Positions 9,231 through 17,709 of a stretch of 64,000 bases of DNA are shown in pieces. The first letter of the stretch is position 1, and the number at the start of each line of letters is the position of its first letter. The notes beneath the pieces are model-generated. The model did not search any database, was not told the origin of the DNA, and saw only the letters and a program-made list of their open reading frames with translations. The position numbers and the translations under genes are program-made. The DNA lies in assembly GCF_003026495.1 (NCBI RefSeq), contig NZ_PYMA01000013.1, positions 99,928 through 163,927 on the forward strand, read 5' to 3'. This DNA is from Photobacterium sanctipauli. GTDB taxonomy: Bacteria; Pseudomonadota; Gammaproteobacteria; Enterobacterales; Vibrionaceae.

Positions 9231-9239
9231 AGGCTGTTC

Positions 9240-10637
9240 CTAACCACGCTTTAGGGTAATGCGGTAAAGCACCATGCTCACAATGAACGAGACGAATAGC
9301 CCCAGGCTTGAATCGGCAAAAATACCCACAGCAAACGGGCCATCGATGAAGCCGGTGTTACTGACCATCAGGCCAGATAGCGAGCCTGCAATCCAGCACC
9401 ATAGTGTTGGCTTGATGGTACCCGTTTCACCGTATAGTTCATGTTGGGTATAACCCGCATGCTGGTGCTTGGTGTAGAAGTCGGTGATGAAGATCGCCGC
9501 CCATGCCGCCAAGAAGACGCCGCAGAACACCAAGAACGAGATGAACGGGCCAAGGAAGTCGCCAGAAACGAACAGCACATACAGGGCAACGCCAAGTACC
9601 AATACCGCATCCAATGCCACCGCGGTACGCTGCTTGAGCTTGATACCCATGCTAAGCAAGTTAAGGCTGGCTGAGTACAGGCTCAGTACCGCGATAGTCA
9701 CGATACCGGCTGTCGCCGCTGCGAGGTATGGCACGGCCATCCATGATGGCAGCAAGCGGCCAATGGCAGAGATTGGGTTCTCGTGGGAAGCCAAGTCAGG
9801 GATCTGGGCCGTTAGCAAAATACCGGTTAGCATCAGCAGGATCAGCGGTAGCGCAGCACCACCGACTACGGAGGTGAAGATACCTTGCTTGCTCGACGAT
9901 GGGCTTTGATCGCGGCTGTAATCGGCGCCGGCAATGGCCCAGCTGATCCCGGTTCCCGCAGCAATAATAGATACCGCCGGCAGGAAGCCGGTGATCCAGC
10001 TACCTGAAGGCAGGGCCATGATCGCATCCCAATCTGCGGTTGCCATCAGGTAGAGCACCACCAGGAAGGTCATCGCACCAAAGGTGCGGGTGATCCATTT
10101 TTGCATCAGCAGCACGGTGTTTTGGCCGAGCATACTAACCATTACGGTTAAGCCGCCGAAAAGCAACAGAGAAATCGCCGTGCTCAGTGTGCCCTCGGCA
10201 AAGCCCAATGCCGCAAACAGGGCGGCAAGGGTGAGGGTACCGGTAATGATATTGACCGCTTCCCAGCCCATCAGGTTGATCCAGCAGAACGCGGTTGGGG
10301 CAATGTTGCCCTTCTTGCCAAAGCTTGAACGCGACAGGGTTAGGGTGGTGGTGCGGCCTATTTTACCTGCGATACTCGAAACGCCCACCAAGGCAAAGGA
10401 CGCCACGCCGACAATGGCGGCCAGGAGCGATTGGAAGAACGACAGGCCGAACGAGACGATGATTGCGCCATAGACAACACCCAGAATACCGATATTGGCG
10501 GCACACCAGACGAAGAACAGCTCCGCTGGTTTCTTGGTTTGCTGGCTTTGCGGGACTAAGCCAATACCGAGATCTTCGATGCTGGGATCGTTGCTTCCCA
10601 CGGCTTGGTTGGTTGATAGGGTATCTTTATTGCTCAT
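9240..10637 (-). CDS. NCS1-family nucleobase/nucleoside permease (CodB-like)
   Basis: Inner-membrane symporter with about 12 transmembrane segments and a CodB-like N-terminal region (PQSQQTKKPAELFFVWCAAN). The start is the ATG at 10637, which overlaps the end of the ADP-ribosylglycohydrolase gene by 11 bp and follows AAGGACAAGAT; a longer reading to 10682 sits inside that gene. NCS1 proteins import cytosine, purines, allantoin, hydantoin and related rings. Between a ribosyl hydrolase and a PfkB kinase it most likely brings in the substrate that starts the pathway. In E. coli the equivalent place is held by the MFS nucleoside transporter YegT. Confidence 0.87.
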   Translation of the reverse strand: MSNKDTLSTNQAVGSNDPSIEDLGIGLVPQSQQTKKPAELFFVWCAANIGILGVVYGAIIVSFGLSFFQSLLAAIVGVASFALVGVSSIAGKIGRTTTLTLSRSSFGKKGNIAPTAFCWINLMGWEAVNIITGTLTLAALFAALGFAEGTLSTAISLLLFGGLTVMVSMLGQNTVLLMQKWITRTFGAMTFLVVLYLMATADWDAIMALPSGSWITGFLPAVSIIAAGTGISWAIAGADYSRDQSPSSSKQGIFTSVVGGAALPLILLMLTGILLTAQIPDLASHENPISAIGRLLPSWMAVPYLAAATAGIVTIAVLSLYSASLNLLSMGIKLKQRTAVALDAVLVLGVALYVLFVSGDFLGPFISFLVFCGVFLAAWAAIFITDFYTKHQHAGYTQHELYGETGTIKPTLWCWIAGSLSGLMVSNTGFIDGPFAVGIFADSSLGLFVSFIVSMVLYRITLKRG

Positions 10638-11688
10638 TATCTTGTCCTTCCTGTTGGATTCGGGCGAGGCGGAATGTCGCAAGTGTTTGGGCGTAAGGGG
10701 TAAAATCGATATTGTTTGCTTGGTTGATCAAATCAATGTGCTGGTCGGCGAAGGCATCAAGGCCGTGCAGGGCACCGCATATGGCCACGGCCATGGCGCC
10801 AATAGTATCAGTGTCGCCACCCAAGTTGGCAGCCAACTCGGCACAGCGAAGAGGCTGGGTGTCTGCCAGCTCAACCAGTGCGATGGCGGTTGGTACCGAC
10901 TCGATAATGTCCATGCCGGCACCCACTTGCTCATACAAGTCGTTCAGTGCCGTCTTGGCATCTTGCGCGCTGGCTGACGCTTGAACCACGGCAAGGGCAA
11001 AGTTGATACGGTGGCCCAGTAGTGGACTGAAAGTGGACTCATGCTGGCGCTGGGTATCGTTGGCCAGCGGAATGACTTCCCCTTTGATTTGCTGCCAGCT
11101 TGCTCCTTCTAGGGCACGGCTGATAGCCCAGCTGATCACCACCGCGCCTGCGATAGCAATATCTGATTTGTGGGTCGGCAGGCAAGATAGCCTTACCCCT
11201 GAGACAAACTGGTCTTTATCGTGGGTTGGCAGCAAGCAACCCATGGGTGCCACGCGCATCGCCGAGCCATTGGTGACGCCGTTGGCTTCGATTTTCTCGA
11301 ATGGCACCCCTTGGGTGATGGCGGTTAGCGCTGATTTCGATGTTGGGCCCAAGATATTTTTCTCGAATGCATCAATACGCTTGGCCCAGGCAATGATGTG
11401 CTTGGCGATGTTTTCGGGGATGATGTCCCCTTCATCTTCGATGATGGCATCCATCAGCGCTACGCATTGGCTGGTATCGTCGGTAAATTCGCCCGCCTCG
11501 AATTCATTGGCGGCAATGTTTTCTTCGGGTCCCGGTAGAAAATCGCTGATCCAACCAAAATAGGCGGTGACTTGGTTCTTGGTCCAAAGCTCAGACGGCA
11601 TGCCCATGGCATCACCGATGGCTTGGCCGTAGAGGCAACCAAGGATTTTCTGTTCTAGCAGGGAAGACTGTGGCTGTGACGCTGGCAT
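10627..11688 (-). CDS. ADP-ribosylglycohydrolase (DraG/YegU-like) family hydrolase
   Basis: Dinuclear-metal hydrolase of N- or O-ribosyl bonds. The family motifs are in order: AIGDAMGMPSE near the N-terminus, FTDDTSQ, NGSAMRVAP, and ANLGGDTDTIGAMAVAI near the C-terminus, the last supplying the metal-binding aspartates. The length (about 353 residues) fits. I prefer the ATG at 11688; a GTG at 11700 is possible. It is the first gene of the operon with permease and kinase. In that setting a small ribosylated compound such as a nucleoside or ADP-ribose derivative is a likelier substrate than modified protein. Confidence 0.88.
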   Translation of the reverse strand: MPASQPQSSLLEQKILGCLYGQAIGDAMGMPSELWTKNQVTAYFGWISDFLPGPEENIAANEFEAGEFTDDTSQCVALMDAIIEDEGDIIPENIAKHIIAWAKRIDAFEKNILGPTSKSALTAITQGVPFEKIEANGVTNGSAMRVAPMGCLLPTHDKDQFVSGVRLSCLPTHKSDIAIAGAVVISWAISRALEGASWQQIKGEVIPLANDTQRQHESTFSPLLGHRINFALAVVQASASAQDAKTALNDLYEQVGAGMDIIESVPTAIALVELADTQPLRCAELAANLGGDTDTIGAMAVAICGALHGLDAFADQHIDLINQANNIDFTPYAQTLATFRLARIQQEGQDNEQ

Positions 11689-11741
11689 CGTGTATTTCAC
11701 TCCAAGGGACGCTTAAATTTTGCACTTTACCCAATCATAAT

Positions 11742-11762
11742 AAGTCCACTTTAAGTCCAGTT
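11742..11762. promoter_or_regulatory. Repeated operator-like sites for the GntR/UTRA regulator
   Basis: AAGTCCACTT (11742-11751) and AAGTCCAGTT (11753-11762) stand side by side about one helical turn apart, upstream of the hydrolase operon. An exact inverted copy, AACTGGACTT, lies at 11894-11903 just inside the regulator gene. This is a natural arrangement for repression or autoregulation. It is read by eye, without statistics. Confidence 0.5.
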
Positions 11763-11859
11763 AAAATCCTTTTGTATGCCAATGTGATTTACCCCTCACT
11801 CTTTGATACTATGCCATTGGTTTTATTTTTGATTAAAGAACGCGTTTGGACGGTGGAAA

Positions 11860-12603
11860 GTGGAGCAGCAACTTCTTAGCCAAGTGAAAGACAAACTGGA
11901 CTTTGATTCATCAGTCCCGCTATATATCCAGCTAAAACAAGGCATTGAACAAGCCATCGTCGATAAGCTGCTGGTTCACGGCAGCATGCTGCCATCGGAG
12001 CGCAAGCTCTCCTTGGCGCTTGGCGTGTCGCGGGTCACCGTGGTGAAGGCATTGGCGGAGTTGCTAGAGCAGGGCATGGTGGTGAAAAAGCAAGGCAAGG
12101 GCACCATGGTCAACCTGCCTATCCACTACAACTTGTCCGGCGGTGGCTTTTCCGCCCAGTTGCAACAGCAAGGGGCCGTTGCAAACCGTTGGTTGGTGAG
12201 GGAGCTGGTGGCGTGCAACGACGAGCTGGGCCTGCACTTGGCCACCGAAAGCGGTGAAACCATCGCCAAGATCAAGCGTGTCCGCCTTGCCGACGACGTG
12301 CCCGTTTCCATCGAGACCATGTACATTCCCGAGCAGTTCTTGCCGCGTCCGGATTTGCTGGAAGGCTCGCTGTACGCCTATTGGCGCGAGCAGGGCATCG
12401 AGCCCCACACCCAAGACTATTCGCTCAGTGTGTATGAGCCCACTGAAGAAGAAGCCAGAATGCTGGAGATCCCCCACGGCTTGCCGTTGATGAAAATTAT
12501 CTTGAAGAGTGTCGATAAGGCGGGCAGGGTGCTGGAGTACGGCTCGGCGATATGCCGCAGCGACTACTATAAGTTTGACTTCAAGGTGCAGGTCGGTAAT
12601 TAA
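11860..12603 (+). CDS. GntR-family regulator with UTRA domain (YegW-like)
   Basis: Transcription factor of 248 residues starting at a GTG. The N-terminal winged helix (about 12-75) includes LPSERKLSLALGVSRVTVVKAL. The C-terminal UTRA effector domain (about 95-240) has IAKIKRVRLADDVPVSIETM and ends with the typical YYKFDFKV. It is divergent from the hydrolase-permease-kinase operon. UTRA domains bind small sugar or nucleotide-like ligands, so the effector is probably the operon's substrate or intermediate. E. coli YegW sits in the same relation to yegTUV. Confidence 0.9.
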   Translation: MEQQLLSQVKDKLDFDSSVPLYIQLKQGIEQAIVDKLLVHGSMLPSERKLSLALGVSRVTVVKALAELLEQGMVVKKQGKGTMVNLPIHYNLSGGGFSAQLQQQGAVANRWLVRELVACNDELGLHLATESGETIAKIKRVRLADDVPVSIETMYIPEQFLPRPDLLEGSLYAYWREQGIEPHTQDYSLSVYEPTEEEARMLEIPHGLPLMKIILKSVDKAGRVLEYGSAICRSDYYKFDFKVQVGN

Positions 12604-12643
12604 GGTCTGTTGATCTTTTGAGCTAACCTTATGTTCCGCGAAA

Positions 12644-12678
12644 CAAAAAGCCAGACATTCGATGTCTGGCTTTTGTTT
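12644..12678. terminator. Bidirectional terminator
   Basis: Stem AAAAGCCAGACAT / ATGTCTGGCTTTT with a TCG loop, flanked by A-rich and T-rich sequence. It lies between the GntR gene and the convergent BCCT gene. Confidence 0.88.
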
Positions 12679-12710
12679 ATGTGTTGATTTAGCCGATGGC
12701 TAGGGATGCA

Positions 12711-14321
12711 TTATGCGGTCTGCATTTCTAGCTTGCCGTCTTTGCCATCGCTCGCTTGGCTCTCTGGCTCACGGTCCAGCATATCGATCGAGTGCTGCTC
12801 GATCTTGCTTGGGTCAAGGTGGCCAAACTCGCTCTGGATATACTTCAGTGCCTTGATGGCCGTAACGGTAAAGATAGGTACCATCACCACGATGATCAGT
12901 ACAGGGAACGACTTCAAGATGTTCAGATCAGCATTGATCAACAGGAAGATGATTGGCAGCACCGTTAGCAGCAGACACCAGAACAGGCGGAACAGCGGCG
13001 AAACGTTGGCATTTTCGTCCAGGCGCTTGGTGGCAATCCCCGCCAGCGAGTAAGACGTGCCGTCCAGTGTGGTTACGGTGAACAGTACCATAGTCACCAG
13101 GTAAACCGCGGTTAGGATCACCGGGATTGGGCTCTGGTTGAACACTTCGCGCACAAGCTCTGTCGGCTGGTTGGCATTGATTAGGCTAACACCGTCGATT
13201 GCCCCACTGTTGATGAAGTTCATGGTGTAAGTGCCGCACACACCAAAGATAACCGCACTACCCAGGGTACCCGCCCCCACAAGGATCAATACTACATCGC
13301 GTACGCGGTGGCCTTGCGAGATTTTGGTGATGAACACACCCACACCCGGTGAGTAGGAGATCCAGTTAGCTAGGAAGAAAACGGTCCAGTACTGCGGGAA
13401 AAGGGTGGTGCCAAACGGATCGGTATTGGTGCTCATACGAAGGTATTCGCTTAGCATGATACCCAGGCCATTGGTGGTGTTGTTCAAGATCAGCGCCGAT
13501 GGGCCAATGATGAAGATCAGGCCAATGAAGCCGGCGCAGATGTAGATGGTTGCGCTACTTAGGCGCGCCATGCCTTTTTCGATACCGATGTAAGAGCTTA
13601 GCGAGAACACCACAGACAGGGCCAGGATAACGCCAATACCTAAGAACAAGTTGTCAGGGATCCCGGTCAGTGCACTTAGGTTAGAGGAAATCATCGGGAT
13701 GCCAAGGCCAAGGGTCAGTGCCGTTGCTGCCAAGGTGGTGATGATGAACAGGAGATCGATGAGCTTCTGTACCCATACCGGAAGTCGGTCGTTGAACAGG
13801 CTGTTGACCACGCCGCTCAGGCTCATGCGACGGTTCTTCTTGAGGTAGAACACTATGCTGAACGGAATTGCAACGATCAGATAGCAGAACCAGCCAGCCG
13901 CGCCCCAGTGGAACATGTTGTAGGCTGAGGCATACTCCATGGCCAGTGCACGGTCGACGATGCCGAACTGCGGATCCATGAAGTAGTATGTGCTTTCGAT
14001 GAAGCCCCAGTACATGGTACTGGCGCCCATACCGGCCGACAGTGCCATGGCAAACAGCTGGAATTTGCTGAATTTTGGCTTGTCGCCGCCAAGGCGGATG
14101 GCACCGTATTTTGAGAAAGCCAAGTAAAGCAGGATAGCCGTGGCAAGCAAGGTATACCACAAAAAGCCTGAGCCAAGGTTTATCACGGTAAAGTCGAGCA
14201 TACTGCCCATGGTACTTTTTACCGATTCGGGGTAGAGCACTGCCAGCACCCCAAGAAGGAGTACGGCAGTGAAGCTGATAAAGGTCAGCTTCAAGTCGAG
14301 TTCAGAGGTTTTCAGTTTCAT
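12711..14321 (-). CDS. BCCT-family transporter (betaine/carnitine/choline type)
   Basis: Inner-membrane transporter of 536 residues with about 12 helices. The family motif is recognisable but divergent: GMGASTMYWGFIES in place of the usual G-M-G-I-G-x-x-F-W-G-x-x-E. BCCT carriers import trimethylammonium compounds, or exchange them as CaiT does. It is the third gene of a minus-strand operon after an FAD oxidoreductase and an enolase-superfamily protein, and starts 22 bp after the latter ends. This setting points to uptake for catabolism rather than osmoprotection. No choline or betaine oxidation genes are nearby, so the substrate is open. Confidence 0.88.
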   Translation of the reverse strand: MKLKTSELDLKLTFISFTAVLLLGVLAVLYPESVKSTMGSMLDFTVINLGSGFLWYTLLATAILLYLAFSKYGAIRLGGDKPKFSKFQLFAMALSAGMGASTMYWGFIESTYYFMDPQFGIVDRALAMEYASAYNMFHWGAAGWFCYLIVAIPFSIVFYLKKNRRMSLSGVVNSLFNDRLPVWVQKLIDLLFIITTLAATALTLGLGIPMISSNLSALTGIPDNLFLGIGVILALSVVFSLSSYIGIEKGMARLSSATIYICAGFIGLIFIIGPSALILNNTTNGLGIMLSEYLRMSTNTDPFGTTLFPQYWTVFFLANWISYSPGVGVFITKISQGHRVRDVVLILVGAGTLGSAVIFGVCGTYTMNFINSGAIDGVSLINANQPTELVREVFNQSPIPVILTAVYLVTMVLFTVTTLDGTSYSLAGIATKRLDENANVSPLFRLFWCLLLTVLPIIFLLINADLNILKSFPVLIIVVMVPIFTVTAIKALKYIQSEFGHLDPSKIEQHSIDMLDREPESQASDGKDGKLEMQTA

Positions 14322-14343
14322 CTTCTAACGCCTTTAATTTTAA

Positions 14344-15468
14344 TTATTCAAATGTATAGCTGGCGATTGAGGCGGCTTTTACTGCATCCCAATCCATTTC
14401 GATGCCTAATCCGTTGCCCTCTGGGGCATGCACAAACCCTTCCTTGTCTGTACGGATTTGAGTTTTCGAGGCCAGCTCGAAGCTTTCGTATGGGTAGAAC
14501 TGTTCGAAGTACTTGCAGTTGTAGTGGGCCAGTGCCACATGCAGGTTGGCTGCCTGGGTGATGGTGTAGCCCATGCTCTGGATTTCAACATTCTTCGAGT
14601 GGCCTTCGGCAATCGCGAAGCACTTGTTCAGTGGAGTGATGCCGCCACACACTGTGGCGTCTTGGCGAACGTCAGACCAGAACTTGTTGCCGAGTGCATA
14701 GGTCACTTCCTGTAGGGTCAGCAGGCAGTTCCCGTGGCTCGATATTTCCAGATCGGTTTTGTCGACCAAGCGTTGGTAGGTGTTGTAGTCATAGTCTGAA
14801 ACCGGGGCTTCCAGCCATTCCCAATCGTGCTTTTCAAGCAGCTTCGCCATGCGCATGGCTTCGTCCGGGGTATAGAAAGTGGCGGTATCAAGCATGAAGC
14901 GAATACCGGTATTGCCGTAGCGCGCTTGGATCGCGTTTACAAGCGCCACGTCTTTTTGGTACACGCAGTAGCAGTGAAGTTTGATGGCGGTGAAGCCGTG
15001 CTCGATGCAGTCGTCAACATAAGGGAAGTATTCTTCAACCGTGTCGAACATAGGGGTTGACGCGTAAGACAACATTTTGTGGCGGGCACCACCCAGCAGC
15101 ATGTATAGCGGCATGTTGGCTTTCTTTGCCTTAATATCCCATGCTGCGATATCAATCGGTGACTTGGCCGGCAGGCCTCCCCAGGTACAGCGCGCTTGCA
15201 GCCAAGAATATAGCTCTTCGGTCATCAGCGGGTTCTTGCCAATCAGTCCCGGTACGATGGTGCGCATTGCTTCGATAATACAGCGGTCAAAATCGTTCTC
15301 GGTATAGCTGATTGTGGCGCCGACACCTTCGGTGCCGTCGTTACAAATAATGCGGACAATGTTGTTGGTGTAGAGCAGAGGCTCTTGGTTATCAGCCCAA
15401 GGGATCGGCGGTGCGTCACGGTCGGCTACGGCGTACAGTTCAACACGTTTGATTACGGTATCTTTCAT
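14344..15468 (-). CDS. Enolase-superfamily (mandelate racemase-like) protein with atypical active site
   Basis: Member of the mandelate racemase/muconate lactonising group, 374 residues from the ATG at 15468. That start follows AAGGAGTT, which overlaps the previous stop; the extension to 15501 is rejected. A capping domain is followed by a TIM barrel. Second-strand bases read K163-L-H165 instead of K-x-K. Metal ligands D194 (MLDTAT) and E220 (WLEAP) are present. The third ligand position reads SSHGN (243-247) instead of GGE, and the usual barrel-end His falls in SMGYTI. It may be a dehydratase or epimerase with altered chemistry. Product unknown. Confidence 0.82.
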   Translation of the reverse strand: MKDTVIKRVELYAVADRDAPPIPWADNQEPLLYTNNIVRIICNDGTEGVGATISYTENDFDRCIIEAMRTIVPGLIGKNPLMTEELYSWLQARCTWGGLPAKSPIDIAAWDIKAKKANMPLYMLLGGARHKMLSYASTPMFDTVEEYFPYVDDCIEHGFTAIKLHCYCVYQKDVALVNAIQARYGNTGIRFMLDTATFYTPDEAMRMAKLLEKHDWEWLEAPVSDYDYNTYQRLVDKTDLEISSHGNCLLTLQEVTYALGNKFWSDVRQDATVCGGITPLNKCFAIAEGHSKNVEIQSMGYTITQAANLHVALAHYNCKYFEQFYPYESFELASKTQIRTDKEGFVHAPEGNGLGIEMDWDAVKAASIASYTFE

Positions 15469-15478
15469 TTTTAACTCC

Positions 15479-16834
15479 TTAAAGTGCACTGCCATTTTCA
15501 ATCATGACGGCGCGGATCGCTTGGCTGTCCAGATCGCGGATACGCTTGTTCTCGTCAATGGCTTTCACCACGGCAACCCCAGCCGCATGGCCATACTCAA
15601 AACATTGCGCGGTGACGCGTGCCGAAGCCAGTGCTTCGTGCTCGGCGCTCAAACAGCGACCTGCCACAATAATATTTTCGCCCACCACAGGTATAAGTGT
15701 GCTGAATGGTACGTCGTAGTAATCATTTAGCAGCCAATGTAATTTAGGTTTGTCACCAGAATGAAGCTCGATTGGCCAAGGCGTGCGGCAGATCCCGTCT
15801 TGACGTTTGCGGCAGGTGACAACATCGTCATTGTTTAAGGTTTCGACGCCCACAATAGAGCGAGTTTGGCGGATCCCGACTTCGACACCGGTATCGACCA
15901 CATAGGCATTTTCGCAGCCCGGAACAAAGTGGTTGAGGAAGCGGGCGTAATCGCGAACTTGGCGGCGGCCGAAGACTTCGGCTTCGGTAAAGTCGACCGG
16001 ATCAATCACGTTCAGCATACGGCCGTCTTGGCCTGCGAGGCGGGTGGCGTTGACCATGAGCTCGCCATCGCGGGTGGTTGGGAAAATCCAGATCTTGTGG
16101 CGCGGCAGGTCGTAATCGCCCGAAGCGTTGGCCGCCAGGATGTTTTCCGTTACTTTCGGCGGGCAAATGGTGTCTTCACCGTAGTACTTAAGGTATTTGT
16201 CGAGATCAACACCGGCAATACGGAAGAACATGGTTGGGTTCTGGATACGGCCTTCGTCACCGAAGTAGTAGTCAAAGCCTGCGCGGGCGATACCGGCGGC
16301 ATCACCGGAGGCATCAACAAACTGCTTGGCAAGTATAATGCTTTGGCCGGCATTGGATTCCAGCACCACGCCCTTGAATATGTCGCCCTCCATGATCACG
16401 CCTGTTACGGCGGTGTGGAGCAGGACATTCACGCCGGCCTCTTCCAGCATGTCGTCGGCCACTTCACGCCACATGAGCGGATCATGGGTAACGGTGTAGG
16501 TTTTGCCGTAGCGCTGCGGGCCGGTGACGCCGCCCTTGTCTTCCAGCGCCTGGCGGAATTTCTCGGTAAAGCCGAACACAACCTGCTCAGGCTCGGCGTC
16601 TTGATCGTCGCTTGCCATGTACATGCCGCAGATGGTGCCCGACAAACCAGCAACAGCAGCACCGCCACAAAAGCCATATTTCTCAATAAGCCAGGTATTT
16701 TTGCCCATGTTGCCGGCAGTAACTGCAGCAGCAACGCCCGCGGCGCCACCACCAATGACCAGCACATCGATCTCGGCAAGGATCGGAAGATCGGGTAGTT
16801 GATCGAAACGGTTGACGGATTGCCAATTCTTCAT
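15479..16834 (-). CDS. FAD-dependent oxidoreductase
   Basis: Soluble flavoprotein of 451 residues. The dinucleotide fold is near the N-terminus (IDVLVIGGGAAGVAAAVTAG), followed by a GFCGGAAVAGLSG segment typical of the FAD-dependent oxidoreductase Pfam family (FAD_oxidored). Late in the protein NIIVAGRCLSAEHEALASAR contributes to FAD binding. The ATG at 16834 follows AGAGAGAT; an upstream in-frame extension to 17002 crosses the operator region and the divergent gene and is not credible. It is the first gene of the operon with the enolase-superfamily protein and BCCT carrier. It probably oxidises the imported compound or an intermediate; the substrate is unknown. Confidence 0.86.
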   Translation of the reverse strand: MKNWQSVNRFDQLPDLPILAEIDVLVIGGGAAGVAAAVTAGNMGKNTWLIEKYGFCGGAAVAGLSGTICGMYMASDDQDAEPEQVVFGFTEKFRQALEDKGGVTGPQRYGKTYTVTHDPLMWREVADDMLEEAGVNVLLHTAVTGVIMEGDIFKGVVLESNAGQSIILAKQFVDASGDAAGIARAGFDYYFGDEGRIQNPTMFFRIAGVDLDKYLKYYGEDTICPPKVTENILAANASGDYDLPRHKIWIFPTTRDGELMVNATRLAGQDGRMLNVIDPVDFTEAEVFGRRQVRDYARFLNHFVPGCENAYVVDTGVEVGIRQTRSIVGVETLNNDDVVTCRKRQDGICRTPWPIELHSGDKPKLHWLLNDYYDVPFSTLIPVVGENIIVAGRCLSAEHEALASARVTAQCFEYGHAAGVAVVKAIDENKRIRDLDSQAIRAVMIENGSAL

Positions 16835-16863
16835 GGTTATCTCTCTGATGAACTGTTGATGTT

Positions 16864-16881
16864 CAACTGATATATCAGTTG
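16864..16881. promoter_or_regulatory. 18-bp perfect palindrome, probable GntR operator
   Basis: CAACTGATATATCAGTTG is an exact palindrome in the 142-bp region between the divergent FAD oxidoreductase operon and the FCD-type GntR gene. Its position 30 bp upstream of the operon start codon fits a repressor operator. Confidence 0.65.
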
Positions 16882-16976
16882 TGTGTTTGTAATATATACC
16901 TTGTTTTTTGTGTGGTACAATCCGATGTAGGTTAAATGTGAGGTTGCTCACTACTGGAATTGGACGGAAGAAATCA

Positions 16977-17633
16977 ATGACAGCAACAAAAGAAGCCATC
17001 AATAAAACCGAAATCGCCTATAACGAATTGGAAAAAAAGATAATTTTCCGAGAGCTAGAGCCAGGTACCATGGTGAGCGAAAAGCAGCTTGCCGAATCTC
17101 TGGATTTGGGGCGAACGCCGGTTCGAGAAGCATTACAGCGGTTATCTTACGAGCGTATGGTAGAAATCCACCCGCGCCGTGGCATTCAGATCCCGCTTAT
17201 CTCTATCGAAAGCCAATTGAAAATTTTGGAAGTGCGTCGCGATATCGAAGCCTTGTGTGTTCGCTATGCGGCCTCAAGGGCATCAACGGAAGAAAAGCAG
17301 CGCATGCAGCAGCTGGCCGAGCAGCTTGAGGTGTGTGCCGAGCAAAAAGACGATGTGCAATATGCGGTGTTGCTCAAAAATATCCACCGCCTTTTGGTCA
17401 AAGCGGCCGATAACGAGTACCTGCAACTTGCCATGGCGCCATTGCAGGGGTTGTCGCGTCGTTTCTGGTTTGCGTTCAAAAATGAACATGCCGATCTGAC
17501 CGAAGCCTCTTCTTTGCATGCGGCAGTGCTGCGCGCGGTGATCCACACCGATGCCGAAGAAGCGGTTGCGGCCTCCCATCGCCTCAACGACTATTTGACA
17601 GATTTTGCCTACCGCAGCATCAAGTCGCGTTAA
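16977..17633 (+). CDS. GntR-family regulator, FadR/FCD type
   Basis: Transcription factor of 218 residues starting at ATG 16977 behind GGAAGAAA. The winged helix (about 12-75) contains SEKQLAESLDLGRTPVREALQRL. The FCD effector domain (about 85-210) carries the usual Asp/His metal-ligand pattern, including NIHRLLVKAADNEYL and SLHAAVLRAV. It faces the FAD oxidoreductase/enolase/BCCT operon and is probably its substrate-responsive repressor. FCD regulators commonly sense organic acids through a bound divalent metal. Confidence 0.9.
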   Translation: MTATKEAINKTEIAYNELEKKIIFRELEPGTMVSEKQLAESLDLGRTPVREALQRLSYERMVEIHPRRGIQIPLISIESQLKILEVRRDIEALCVRYAASRASTEEKQRMQQLAEQLEVCAEQKDDVQYAVLLKNIHRLLVKAADNEYLQLAMAPLQGLSRRFWFAFKNEHADLTEASSLHAAVLRAVIHTDAEEAVAASHRLNDYLTDFAYRSIKSR

Positions 17634-17656
17634 GGGCTGATAAAGTCGAGATAAAA

Positions 17657-17696
17657 TAGCCGGTCACTTCATTGCGAAGTGACCGGCTTGTTTTTA
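17657..17696. terminator. Bidirectional terminator
   Basis: Stem AGCCGGTCACTTC / GAAGTGACCGGCT with an ATTGC loop, followed by TTTTT on the plus strand and AT-rich on the other side. Shared by the GntR gene and the convergent nuclease gene. Confidence 0.88.
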
Positions 17697-17709
17697 AGAC
17701 AACGACTGC

